Positions 11,360 to 20,692 of a stretch of 64,000 bases of DNA are shown here, in pieces. Within the stretch, counting starts at the first letter, position 1, and each line of letters starts with the position of its first letter. A model generated the notes under the pieces. It saw nothing but the letters and a program-made list of their open reading frames with translations. It did not search any database and was not told the DNA's origin. Position numbers and translations under genes: made by a program. This DNA is from Hyaloscypha bicolor E (lineage: Eukaryota; Ascomycota; Leotiomycetes; Helotiales; Hyaloscyphaceae), in contig NW_020194643.1 of the NCBI RefSeq assembly GCF_002865645.1, forward strand, positions 434,001 through 498,000, read 5' to 3'.

Positions 11360-12923
11360 ATGGCTCCGCCCAAATTCAAGTTTGGTTCGAAGAGACTAAT
11401 TTCCCGTAATCCTAGCAGCACCTCAGGCGGATCTCGAAGAGTAGCTCCCAGCCCGATCCAAGCTCGCAAAGCAACTGTCAAAAATGAACGACCCATGAAA
11501 GCAATCTTCAAAGGCAAGGTGATGTCCATCGCAGGTACTATTATGACCACAAGCAAGAGCGACCCGCAACCCATCACCTACGACTCCATTTCCAAATGGA
11601 TCACCGCTCATGGTGGCACCTACGAACGAGAAGTTGGTCCAGATACCACCCACCTCATCTGCTCAATCGAAGACTACAAGAAGCGCACTCAGCAAGGTGA
11701 GCCTCCTCCACTTCTCATGCACCGCACAACTAATTGCTCTCTCAGTCAAAAAAGCTTGGGAGCTCGGCAAGAAACAATGCAAGATCATAGTTTTTGATTG
11801 GCTTGAAGACTGCCTGCTCGGCAAGAAATTGAAGAAGGGATTGAGACCCGAGGGACCGTACACGCTTGATCGAACACTCGCCCGCATCAAGAAAGGATTC
11901 TCGGATCATGCTGAGTACCGGAGAAAGTTTGAGGAGGGTGCGAGAGCGAGTAAGGCCTTGGTTGATAATAGTGAGTATACGTTCAGAGGAGACATGGGAG
12001 GAATTTCTAATAATAGTAGCGCTCAATCATGTTTACTGCGATCCCTTTGATCACTTTGAGTACAAAGTCACTCTTACACGGGTTAACATCGGTGGACGAG
12101 TTCAGGTGGAGAAGTATACTTGCTACGTAAGTCTCTCTTCCTCCAAATAAACTCACTAACCCTTCTGTTCTAGCTCTTCGAATCTAACGCCGGACCCCCG
12201 TTCACCTTCATGACCGGCGCCATGCTCTCGCGCTCCCACCGCCAAACCTCATACTTCCGCGACCACTGCCGCCCGATGTCTTTCTCTCAAGCCTTCTTTC
12301 ACTTCAAGGATTTCTTCTATAAGAAGACAGGTATCCATTGGGATCAAAGATTGGAGGGGATTAAGATGGGTGAGGAGTTCTTCGTTTATACGCCTCCTGT
12401 CCTGGGACGACCGGTGGGCTGGGTGTGCGAGGGGTATGTGAGACCTGAGTTGAGGGTTAGGGAACTTACTGAAGGCAAATCCGAAAAGACAAATACAGAA
12501 GGGGAGAGTGGCGAGGATGGAGAGGAACGAGAAGGCGAGGTGGTTTATGATACTGACTCTGAGGTTGAGGATGATGATTCTAAGTACGATGGCACGACGG
12601 GTCCGTCCAGGGAGAGTGGTTCGAGGGAGGTTCCTGAGGAGAGCAGCGTTCCGTCCAGATTTAATGGTTTCAGAGCTGATTCTGAGGTTGAGGAGGACGG
12701 TGGGAGCTTCAATACCAAGAACGCCAGCTTCAGCACTAGCTTCAACACTAACATTGGTAGGAGCTTTGAGATGGGTAGTAGGCTGGGAAGTGAGGAGAGT
12801 GGTGAGACTGAGCGGACCCAAACTACGACGCCGAGCAGTCAGGAGAGTGACGGTTTGAGAGGTGTGTTTGAAGAGGTTGTGAGAGCCGTTACACCGCCAG
12901 GTCTTATTTACCTCTCGGATTAG
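11360..12923 (+). CDS. BRCT domain protein with WGR-like domain and acidic tail
   Basis: Four exons: 11360..11696, 11746..11970, 12017..12126, 12174..12923; 473 residues. Residues ~45-150 form a BRCT fold: GKVMSIAGTI, ISKWITAHGGTYEREVGPDT, HLICSIEDY, then ACKIIVFDWLEDC-like wording (actual: CKIIVFDWLEDCL). Residues ~195-300 resemble a WGR domain as found before the catalytic part of PARPs (ALNHVYCDPFDHFEYKVTL, KYTCYLFESNAG, FFHFKDFFYKKTGIHWDQRL). No ADP-ribosyltransferase domain follows; instead there is a Ser/Glu-rich low-complexity tail of about 150 residues. A nuclear DNA-damage or chromatin role is inferred from the domains only. Exon 3 has a tandem TAGTAG acceptor, so the splice could start at 12017 or 12020 (one codon difference). 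All introns are canonical with TTCTAAT/CTAAC branch sites. Confidence 0.85.
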
Positions 12924-13504
12924 GAGGTCCGTCGACCTGCTTCTCGAGGTCGTGTTGCTAGGTGCCGGGAATCTGCTGTGGTGGAACACTGGCATTTGGC
13001 TGCAGAGGTGGAGATGTGGATATGATGGTGGAGAGACGTTGCATAATTGGGAGATGATTTGTGATTTCTTTATTTTCTTTCATTTATGGTTCTGGTGGAT
13101 TTTTAAGATGGACACAGGGGTGGAGAAATCTTACAGTGCTGGTGGTTATTTTCATGGAAATCTCGAGCATGGAAATCCTCTAAAGTCCTCGATTGAGGCA
13201 GAGGTTCGCAGATCTCTTCAACTTGCAATCATGGATTCATGGTTGGGGTGGAGGTTATCCGCACAATAGCTACAATATGTGTCTTTTGAGGGTCGATTGG
13301 CTGGCACAAATACTACTTCAGCAATTCTGAATCCAAAACATTACTTTCATTGGTATCAATAAGTGATTGTACTGTGCGCTGTTGGCTCATCTCAGTAATT
13401 CATTCTTCGCCCCAAACCCGCTCCCAGGATTATTCATGAACCAAAACTCCACAATGTCCCAGCCAGTCCATACCATATCTCATCCAAAGTTTCGCAGCGC
13501 TAAA
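12924..13504. other. Convergent intergenic region
   Basis: This lies between the 3' ends of the BRCT gene and USE1. A plus-strand frame at 12952..13269 has Trp-rich, non-coding-like composition. I see no feature. Confidence 0.5.
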
Positions 13505-14581
13505 TCACCACAGGGCCGGAGAAAACCTTAACTTTGGCAGCACAAACACAATCAAGATAGCAAGAACCATCAACCCCGCGATGTACGCATACATCAACAT
13601 CCTACCCCACCATCCCCTTCCCTCCGTCAATCTCCTCAAAGCTCCAACTCTCTTCTGTGCCGCTTCCATACCGCGCTCGTTTTTATCTAGTCCCGTGGTG
13701 GCGGAATCGAGAATCGTCTTCTCGGATTCGAGGGAGGCGGAGAAGGATTGTGAACTGGTTTTGAGCTGTGAGGCCATGGAGAGGAGAGAAGCGGTTAGGG
13801 ACTCTTGTTCGGTGCGATTATGTGTGAGAAGGGCTTCGGAGGTGTGGGATATGGAGGAGCCGGTGGTTGTGGAGAGAAGCTCTGCTCGTTCGGACCGTGG
13901 TGCTCGGGAGCGGAGGGCGGGTTGTGATTCGAGTGATGTTTGTGAGGGGGGAAAGTCGGGGGTTGGTGGTATTTCCGGTTGGAGAAGTGAGGGTTCCGTG
14001 GGAGCTAAAGCGGGAGATGTGGCTTGTAGTGGGGAGGGGGTATTGGATTGGGGATCGATATGTGAGGCGTGTGAGTGGGAGTCGGTTTCTTCGGAGGGTG
14101 TGTCTTCGCCCAGGAGGTCTTCTCCTTCTGAGGAGTCATCGTCTTGGTCTTCGTTTGCGCCCAGCTATCCATCATCAGTATATGTCTTCCTATTTCTGAG
14201 TGGGATGAGACCAACTTCATGGAGTTCCTCTAACCGTTCACTCAATCTTTGGATCATCTCCCGCTTCTTAGAAAGCTCCATCTGTGTCTCTTGTTTCCGC
14301 GTCTGGACTTTAATGTTCTGGGCATCCTGTTCTAATTTTAAGAGGAGTGATCGGGCGTGCTCGAGATTCTACACTCTTATTATGAGACGCATCACTGAAA
14401 GGCAGAGGCCAGATTAACTTACAGTCCCAACCTTCTCCCTCTCCAGGCTCGAACTCCGGAGTTTGGACTCTGTGTCTTGATCAGGGGAAATGAGGATCTT
14501 TTGTAATCGTGCGATCATGCGAGTAAGATTTATTGCAGTTGGATCTGGAGCTGGATTGTTCACCGTCGAAAGCCGAGCCAT
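13505..14581 (-). CDS. USE1: USE1-like ER SNARE with one in-frame TAG
   Basis: Exons 14581..14423 and 14369..13505, joined by a 53-nt intron (GTAAGT...GTGTAG). The N-terminus is an RMIARLQKILISPD-type helix, followed by a coiled coil (KLEQDAQNIKVQTRKQET, KREMIQRLSERLEELHEVG). Next come an acidic/Pro-rich linker, the SNARE motif (MASQLKTSSQSFSASLESEK ... GLDKNERGMEAAQKRVGALR) and one C-terminal membrane span (IAGLMVLAILIVFVLP). That layout matches USE1/Slt1, the Q-SNARE for Golgi-to-ER retrograde fusion. One in-frame TAG (14167..14165) interrupts the linker between YTDDG and LGANEDQDDD, while the frame is otherwise open for the full length. It could be a true nonsense mutation, a base-call error (GAG to TAG), or be spliced out by a weak-donor 84-nt intron (GTCTCA at about 14212 to CTCAG), which would keep the frame. 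Confidence 0.8.
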
Positions 14582-15125
14582 AATTGCGGAGTTGAAGTGG
14601 TAAGGAATGCGTTTTACATGAGATCTAGGTGTTTGGAGTAGCGCGATAATAAATATATGTGGCTCGATAACGATGTGGCTGAGCTTGTGTCACGTGGATC
14701 ATGGCTGGTGGGAGGGTCCGAAAGCTTGTTTCTGCCAAGCCATGCAGGATAGGCAAGACCAGGGCCCGTCATTCCCAGCATTTGTTTGTTTTGCGCTACG
14801 TCTGTGCCAGAGTCTGCCAACGCCCCTCTTCATGGCCTTGTCTTGTCCAGATTGACGTGCCTGTTCATGAAGGGGATCCAGAGGTCCTTGATCTGATCCT
14901 TGGATTCTGCGTAAGCCCAAATCTTGAACTCCTGCAAGTGTCTCTGACATAAACGTCAGAGACACTTGCAGGAGGTCCACGCAGGCGAGATCAGCCACAA
15001 GAGGGGCAGCTTCCACATAAAAGATAGGCCCCTCCCCCTCTTGGTGAGTTTCAGCTTCTCTGCACATAATCTTTAATTGTTCCAGACTACCTCCGTACTG
15101 TCGACTTCAATCGCATACCACCACC
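14582..15125. other. Divergent promoter region USE1 / PSD, with hairpin
   Basis: 544 bp between the USE1 start (minus) and the PSD start (plus). It contains a strong inverted repeat (separate entry) and a pyrimidine-rich leader before the PSD ATG. No coding frame is supported. Confidence 0.5.
14929..14974. repeat. Perfect 20-bp inverted repeat, 6-nt loop
   Basis: Left arm 14929-14948 begins CTCCTGCAAGTG and right arm 14955-14974 is its exact reverse complement. The loop is ATAAAC. It would form a strong hairpin in DNA or RNA about 150 bp upstream of the PSD ATG, possibly within its 5' leader. It could also be a short transposon footprint. Confidence 0.9.
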
Positions 15126-16298
15126 ATGGAACCAATCGTCGATGACAAAGTGCTCGACTATGAGCCGCACCCACTCACCGACGCGGGGTTCACTGCCAGT
15201 GCAGGCGCATTAGAGGAGCTTACAAGGAGAGCAGAGAATCATAATCAACCTCCCACGTCCCACATTCACGGCTCGTCTACTTCTGTAGAGTCACACACAT
15301 GGCTTTCGAAGATCTTGCCTGCAGGCACAATTGAAAGCGTCGAGAACAAGTTCCACCTGGGCAACTATGTCCTTGACCGCCAGACAGGAGAGAAAACATG
15401 GGAGGCAATGAGCATCTATGTGAGGGTCGGAATGCATCTTCTGTATTATGGATCAGCACAGGAGAATGCTTTGCATTGGAAGCGGACGCTGCAATTATTA
15501 CAGAGCCAAAGCGAGAAAATGGGAATGGAATACGATTCTCCAGAGAGTACGCAGCATATCAACCCTTTCATCCAATCTTTCCAACTTGAACCTACGCTCT
15601 TCGAAATGGTCGAACCAGATCCAAACGCATACCCCACATTCAATGCCTTCTTCGCACGCGAGATCAAGGAATCTGCTCGCCCGATCGCAGAACCGGAGAA
15701 CGACCTTGTAACTTCTTCGCCTGCCGATTGTCGTCTAACAGCATTTCCCAGCGTTGATTTGGCTACAAAATACTGGATCAAGGGATATGGCTTCACTCTC
15801 GAGCGTCTTCTTGGGAGTCCTGAACTTGCGGCACAGTTTAATGGAGGCTCCCTCGTTATTGCTCGACTTGCACCGCAAGATTATCACAGATGGCATGCAC
15901 CAGTTTCGGGAACTGTTCGTGGAATTAAGGACATACCAGGAGCCTACTACACAGTCAATCCTCAAGCTATCAACGAACCAGGAACATTGGACGTGTTTTG
16001 CGAGAACAAGCGCTCGGTCATGACTCTCGAGCGATCTGCGACTGGTTCACCTATTGCGATTGTGGCTGTAGGAGCGATGCTGGTTGGTAGCATCAAGTAC
16101 GTGGGAGGAGTTGATACCTTAGGAACCCAAGTAAGAAGAGGCCAATGTTTGGGTGCTTTCTACTATGGAGGAAGCACAGTCATTGTTGTCTATCCTCCAG
16201 GAGAGGTGGCGCTGGATGAAGACTTGGTAAAGAACTCTACTGGGCATAACATGGAGACATACATGAAGGTTGGATGGCGAACTGGTGTCAAGGCTTAG
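15126..16298 (+). CDS. Phosphatidylserine decarboxylase proenzyme
   Basis: One uninterrupted exon, 390 residues. The family converts phosphatidylserine to phosphatidylethanolamine using a pyruvoyl group made by self-cleavage. Visible motifs are NAFFAREIKESARPI, SPADCRLTAF, YWIKGYGFTLERLLG, the metal/acid-base region DYHRWHAPVSGTV, VAVGAMLVGSI, and near residue 350 the cleavage site YYGGSTVIVVYP. The tetrapeptide is GGST rather than the LGST of mitochondrial PSD1; the Gly-Ser bond that gives the pyruvoyl serine is kept. No membrane span or C2 domain is seen, so this is a short PSD form, distinct from PSD1 and PSD2. The ATG sits in a CCACCATGG context. It converges with the FMN dehydrogenase with only 142 bp between the stop codons. 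Confidence 0.93.
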   Translation: MEPIVDDKVLDYEPHPLTDAGFTASAGALEELTRRAENHNQPPTSHIHGSSTSVESHTWLSKILPAGTIESVENKFHLGNYVLDRQTGEKTWEAMSIYVRVGMHLLYYGSAQENALHWKRTLQLLQSQSEKMGMEYDSPESTQHINPFIQSFQLEPTLFEMVEPDPNAYPTFNAFFAREIKESARPIAEPENDLVTSSPADCRLTAFPSVDLATKYWIKGYGFTLERLLGSPELAAQFNGGSLVIARLAPQDYHRWHAPVSGTVRGIKDIPGAYYTVNPQAINEPGTLDVFCENKRSVMTLERSATGSPIAIVAVGAMLVGSIKYVGGVDTLGTQVRRGQCLGAFYYGGSTVIVVYPPGEVALDEDLVKNSTGHNMETYMKVGWRTGVKA

Positions 16299-16440
16299 AA
16301 ATGCAAAGATTCATTTCCTCTTCAAAACGCTAGCTTCAACAATCTATGCTAAGTGGAACGGATTTACCTTCAAATCTATATCAAAATGTAGAGAGTTCCT
16401 TCGGTAGTATGTGATAGATTCCGGAATCATTTCTTCTCTC

Positions 16441-17958
16441 TCATAGCCGTGCGAGAGGGCCATCTGCTCGAACAATGCCAAGTGAGGCTTTTGAGATTTC
16501 TGCAATCGACGTACAGCCAGTCAGCATCATACAGCGTCTGAATTCATCATAAAGTATATCCAGGGCCTTTTCCGCTCCTTTTTGGCCATCGTACTGGGAA
16601 GGTTAGCACCAGACAAGGAACTTTGCAAGGAGAAGGGGGGAAGTAAACCTACAGCCAGGCCCCAGATCATAGGCCGTCCTATCCAGCAGCACTCAGCACC
16701 AAGAGCTATTGCCTTGAATATATCCGCTCCAGTTCTAATGCCACCATCAATATGCACCCTGATCTTCCCATCCGCCGCTTCGACGCATTCAGGCAGCGCA
16801 TCGATCGTAGAGGGGGTGCCATCCAACTGTCTCCCACCATGATTGCTAACTATTACTCCATCACATCCATATTCCCTTGCAAGCAGAACATCTTCAGCGG
16901 TAAGTACGCCCTTGATCCAGATCTCCATCTTCGTCCTCCTTCTAAGCCAAGGAATTTCCTCAGCCCAGGAATGGGTATCAGAGTTGAAAGCCATAAACCC
17001 ACTATCATGCGTCTGAGCTATAAGCATCTCAGACGTCCTCTCAATCATTGGGTAGCTCAGCCCATCAGGAGTCCGGAAGTCATTGCGCCACTCATTATAC
17101 CTTACTCCCAGCACCGGACTATCAGCTGTAAGGAAAATGGCTTTACAGCCCGCTTTCTCCGCACGTTTGATGATCCGTTCTTGGAGCGCGCGGTCTTTCA
17201 TTGTGTAGAGCTGCATCACATGCCCGACATCTCGAACTTCTCTCCCGGCTTGGATCACATCTTCCACGGAGTAATTAGAGAAGGAGGATATGCCCATTAG
17301 TATACCGCGTTTTGCGCAAGCGCGGCTAGTTGCTAGCTCGCCATCCGGGTGTGCCATTGCATGAAGACCGGCTGGGGAGACGCAGAGTGGGAAGGAGATC
17401 GTCTTTCCGAGGACTACGGTGCTGAGAGTGGCTTTTGAAACGTCTCGGAGGACGCGGCAACGAAGACGGTATTTTTGGTAGGAGGTTGAGTTCTCGTGGA
17501 CGGTTATTTGGCCGGTGGAGCCGGAGTTGAAGAACTCTGTTTGTCGGGGACTGTTAGAGTTTCGATGTGAAGAGGTTGAGGATGAGAATTAAGGGACTAC
17601 GTGGTGGACAGAAAATGCGGCATAGGTTTTCAATGTCCCAAGCCAAGTTGGACAATTATCTCCGAGCGAGGATGTCGATGCTCCAGAACTCTAAATATCT
17701 TTTGAAAGGGACTTGATTTTGGATGTACCACTACAACTCGAGGAGACATCTAGATTGGAGGTATCTGACATGATCCACCTTGACTTGGGACATTGAAAGT
17801 TTAGTGGCGCTTTTTGTCCACCACGAGGAGAAACGGAAAGAAGGATATGGCTTGCCTCGTTTGAAAGTAGGGAGCTTCTTAGAACCTTCTCTCTGGAGAT
17901 CCTCAATGCTGAGAATCACTTCCTCGCTAACGCTTGCAATTACTAGTTTCTCCTCCAT
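16441..17958 (-). CDS. FMN-dependent alpha-hydroxy acid dehydrogenase/oxidase
   Basis: Exons 17958..17856, 17536..16653, 16593..16441; 379 residues, no cytochrome b5 domain. Members oxidise L-2-hydroxy acids such as L-lactate or glycolate with FMN. Motifs: EFFNSGS at the N-terminus, FPLCVSPAGLHAMAHPDGE, AIFLTADSPVLGVRYNEWRN, IKGVLTAEDVLLA, the active-site signature SNHGGRQLDGTPSTIDALPE with the catalytic His, and VHIDGGIRTGADIFKAIALGA. Intron 2 (59 nt) has a GTAGGT donor. Intron 1 is 319 nt and best fits a GC-AG intron (AG/GCAAG donor at 17855), because that joins KKLPTFKR to EFFNSGS exactly as in relatives; a GT donor about 19 nt downstream is a weaker alternative. About 225 nt of intron 1 is an inserted inverted-repeat element. 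Substrate cannot be assigned. Confidence 0.88.
17600..17825. mobile_element. MITE-like element with ~50-bp terminal inverted repeats, inside an intron
   Basis: The left end starts CGTGGTGGACA and the right end finishes TGTCCACCACG (11 bp perfect). With gaps and mismatches the match extends inward about 50 bp, including TTTCAATGTCCCAAG on both arms. The element has no coding frame and lies wholly within intron 1 of the FMN dehydrogenase. No clean target-site duplication is visible (flanks ACTA and AGGA). Diverged relatives lie at 26.3, 26.7 and 30.8 kb. Confidence 0.8.
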
Positions 17959-18289
17959 GATGGCTGATCGCTCTGTGTTAGTTTTGGCTGCCCTGGACTA
18001 ACGTACCGGTATAGGTTCGTTGATTGAGGCTCGAGGGCAAAAGTAGTAAGGTCGAGTTTCATATAATCCGTACGAACGACTGTACAAATAGGCTAATAGC
18101 TTCCAGGACGATGAGTCAACAAAAGTGGGTGAGTAGCCGATCACGGCGGCCACTCCCCCGTGCTAACCTTTGCTTCGAGTCAATAATAGAAGAGCTCTGA
18201 AGAGTACAAGGTGAGAGATAAGAGCTGGGTGTCACGCCCTTGGCTGACCGTAGCGCGAAATGACATCTATTCTAGTCCTCTCACGAATA

Positions 18290-18402
18290 TCGCCATTCGC
18301 GAATAGCACCTTCCCCCTCGCGAAGGGCATATGCCATTCGCGAATGGCGTACCTTCGTGACTGGCAGGTGTTATTCGCGAATGTAACCTGCCAGTCACGA
18401 AG
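18290..18402. repeat. Field of nested palindromes (ATTCGCGAAT units)
   Basis: ATTCGCGAAT occurs at 18295, 18336 and 18373, plus a related CTCGCGAAG at 18318. The copy at 18333-18348 is a 16-bp perfect palindrome (GCCATTCGCGAATGGC). The last copy sits in the loop of a longer hairpin whose 17-bp perfect arms are at 18353-18369 and 18386-18402 (CTTCGTGACTGGCAGGT and its complement). Confidence 0.85.
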
Positions 18403-18469
18403 TTGTCCGCTAATGTGAAGCTATTCACAAAGGGCGCATGCCACCCAAGAATAATCTCACATCAGCCTA

Positions 18470-18795
18470 GGGTGGCCACTTTACAGTAATTGAAAAGTAA
18501 ATTATCGTTACCACCAGAGTGTAACGTGGAGAGTAAATTACACCTTACGATACAGTCATGTGACGCACTAACCCGTTTTAGTAAAGAAAAGTGGAGAACT
18601 AGGCCCGAAAAGGCCTAGAAGCTCTCCGGAGATCCACATCCCAAGTCCGGGCTCAGAAAACCCGATTTTGAGGCCTGGAAGGCACTAAATCGCCCCCTAA
18701 AAGAGGGCACGTGCTGTAACGAAAAAAGTAGATTACGATACGTAAAGATAAAAGTAGATTACAATATTACGCGTAATGTTACAGTTCCACCACCC
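18470..18795. mobile_element. Short non-coding element bounded by TA and inverted GGGTGG ends
   Basis: The sequence between TA dinucleotides at 18468-18469 and 18796-18797 starts GGGTGG and ends CCACCC. Inward of that the ends stay similar as imperfect inverted repeats (ACTTTACAGTAATT against AACTGTAACATTAC). The interior repeats GTAGATTACGATAC-like words. TA flanks suit a Tc1/mariner/pogo-type MITE. It has no open frame. Confidence 0.5.
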
Positions 18796-20692
18796 TACAT
18801 CAGCCCTAGTACCCGCTTAGTAATTAGTCTAATTAGTACTCAAACTATGAAGTAGCGGTGAAGCTTTCCTAATACTTCGCATCTCCCACGTTAATTGTAA
18901 GCTTGATTCCTCTACCCTTTCTTGGTTTTATAGTATAGCTAAGTAGCTAGATTAAATTAATACTTACTCCTACATATCGCTTTTTGGGCACGTGCCAACT
19001 GAGAATAGCCTTGCATTCGTGACTGGCATATGCTGGTCAAGAATAGGCTTATATACCTTACTAGCATAGCAAGTGAGAATCGTAACTATGGGAATAATAA
19101 CTTTCGGCACTAGTATCCGCCATTAGTGTGGCCGGTTACTAAGAAACGAGACCCCTATTTAGGCGAAGGAACAAGAGGTATGTTGGGACCTTCCTATATA
19201 AACTTCGTTTATTCTTTTATTTCGAAACACAAAATGGTTCTGGTGTTCCGATCTCTCCGTATGGTTCTTGGAGCGTTCACCTCCTCCCACCGAAAATTCC
19301 ATCCTCCTAATTGCTCATAGTAAGATTACAGTCCAGGGTGTTCAAGCGGAAGCTCATCAAACGCTTGCTCCGGGATTGTAAAAGAAAAGCTGAGTTCGGA
19401 TGAAATGCATTGTCAAATTCTAAACTTTGACCGAGTCTCTCTTTTGTTGTCATTATGTTTGGGACCAAGATCTTGAATTATGGAGACTCTTAACTTTGTC
19501 AAAAGACCGATCTAGGTATGGAAGGTTTTGAACGGCTCGAAGAGCATTCAGTAAAGCACGCCGTTGTATTTCAAATTACCCAAAATAGGTATGTGCCAGA
19601 AACCACTGTGACTTGTCCGTGCCTGCAGAGGTAGCTAGAAGGCTGTAGTTTTACCATAATTTTCAAAGATTATAGTGGCAACGAAGTGATTATCAGTAAG
19701 ATCTTAGAAAATGTGGATGTTTTGATTCTCTCTTGAGAACTTGAGCATGTTCTGAAGTATTTGGGAAATTGGTTTAGGCTCCTGTTGTTACTTGGCCTTG
19801 GAAATTCTAATTGGTAGTAAAGCAATTAGTTCACGTGACTTGAGTGGCTCTTGAGATTTCGGTACATTGAGATGGATAAGGACTCTCAGCGTGCTAGTGT
19901 GGTGAGATGGCAAAGGGCCATATCGGAACTGGGATGGATCGGGAGTAGGAAGTAGGATCAAAGCAAATGTGAACTTCATTCACGGTCTATCTAAACATCA
20001 AGCAATTTACCACCGTCATCATCATCTCTATCTCTCTTTTTGTCCCCAATCACGTGCCTCGACACGTCCTCCTTCTCTTTCTCGCAATCAAACATCAAAC
20101 TCACAACCAATAAGGCAAGCAATAACAGAACAGAGCAAAACCAAACATCGCACGCAAAACAATCTACCTCTCCAAGCATCCACCAATCCTCCACAATCTA
20201 TCCTATGCCAATCACCACCTATCCATCACCATTATCCTCCGTGACCTCCGATCCGCGTGGGCAACATCCATGGCATCCGGCATCAAAAGTAAATCCCGGC
20301 AAATAAATCCACGGTATCCATACGGCATCTCCTCGGAATGTATGTCCGGCAACAAAATTCCTGGCTTTCTCCATTTCATGTCCTTGGGTTCAATGGGCTT
20401 CCAACGGCAGTATCCGCGGGCATATAGGTCTGTGTGCATGACTGGTCCATGACTTAGACTGTCGATATCCTGTGTGGTGGAGTACGCGTACTGGGAACCG
20501 CTGTACTATCACCTTGTGGGGTATGAAGGATTCGAGTGTCACGGCCATGTTCGAAAGGGGGTGTTTTCTTTGCGTAGACGGGTGGTCAGTATGGCTTCAA
20601 ACATGCTGAAGGGGCGAGAAGGAAAGGAAAGAGAGCAGTTAGTTTCTCGGTACTCACAAAGTCCTAGTTCAAAGCTGGTTGAGGTGTTCAAT

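Larger units (their letters stand above)
17959..20692. other. Gene-free, repeat-rich region
   Basis: No coding frame has support over 2.7 kb. It holds the palindrome field, the TA-bounded element and further short repeats around 19000-19080 that share the CATTCGTGACTGGCA word with the palindrome field. From about 19970 the sequence becomes C/A-rich with pyrimidine tracts. The base composition differs from the neighbouring genes. Confidence 0.6.

Noticed and set aside
12249..12995. Minus-strand 248-codon frame
   Set aside because: Antisense shadow of the last exon of the BRCT gene, which has clear domain evidence on the plus strand.
13581..14417. Long plus-strand open frame (278 codons)
   Set aside because: It is antisense to the USE1 coding exon; the composition is the mirror of the Ser/Pro-rich linker and no motif is present.
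18290..18402. CRISPR array
   Set aside because: The palindromic units are irregularly spaced and have no unique spacers; the genome is eukaryotic.
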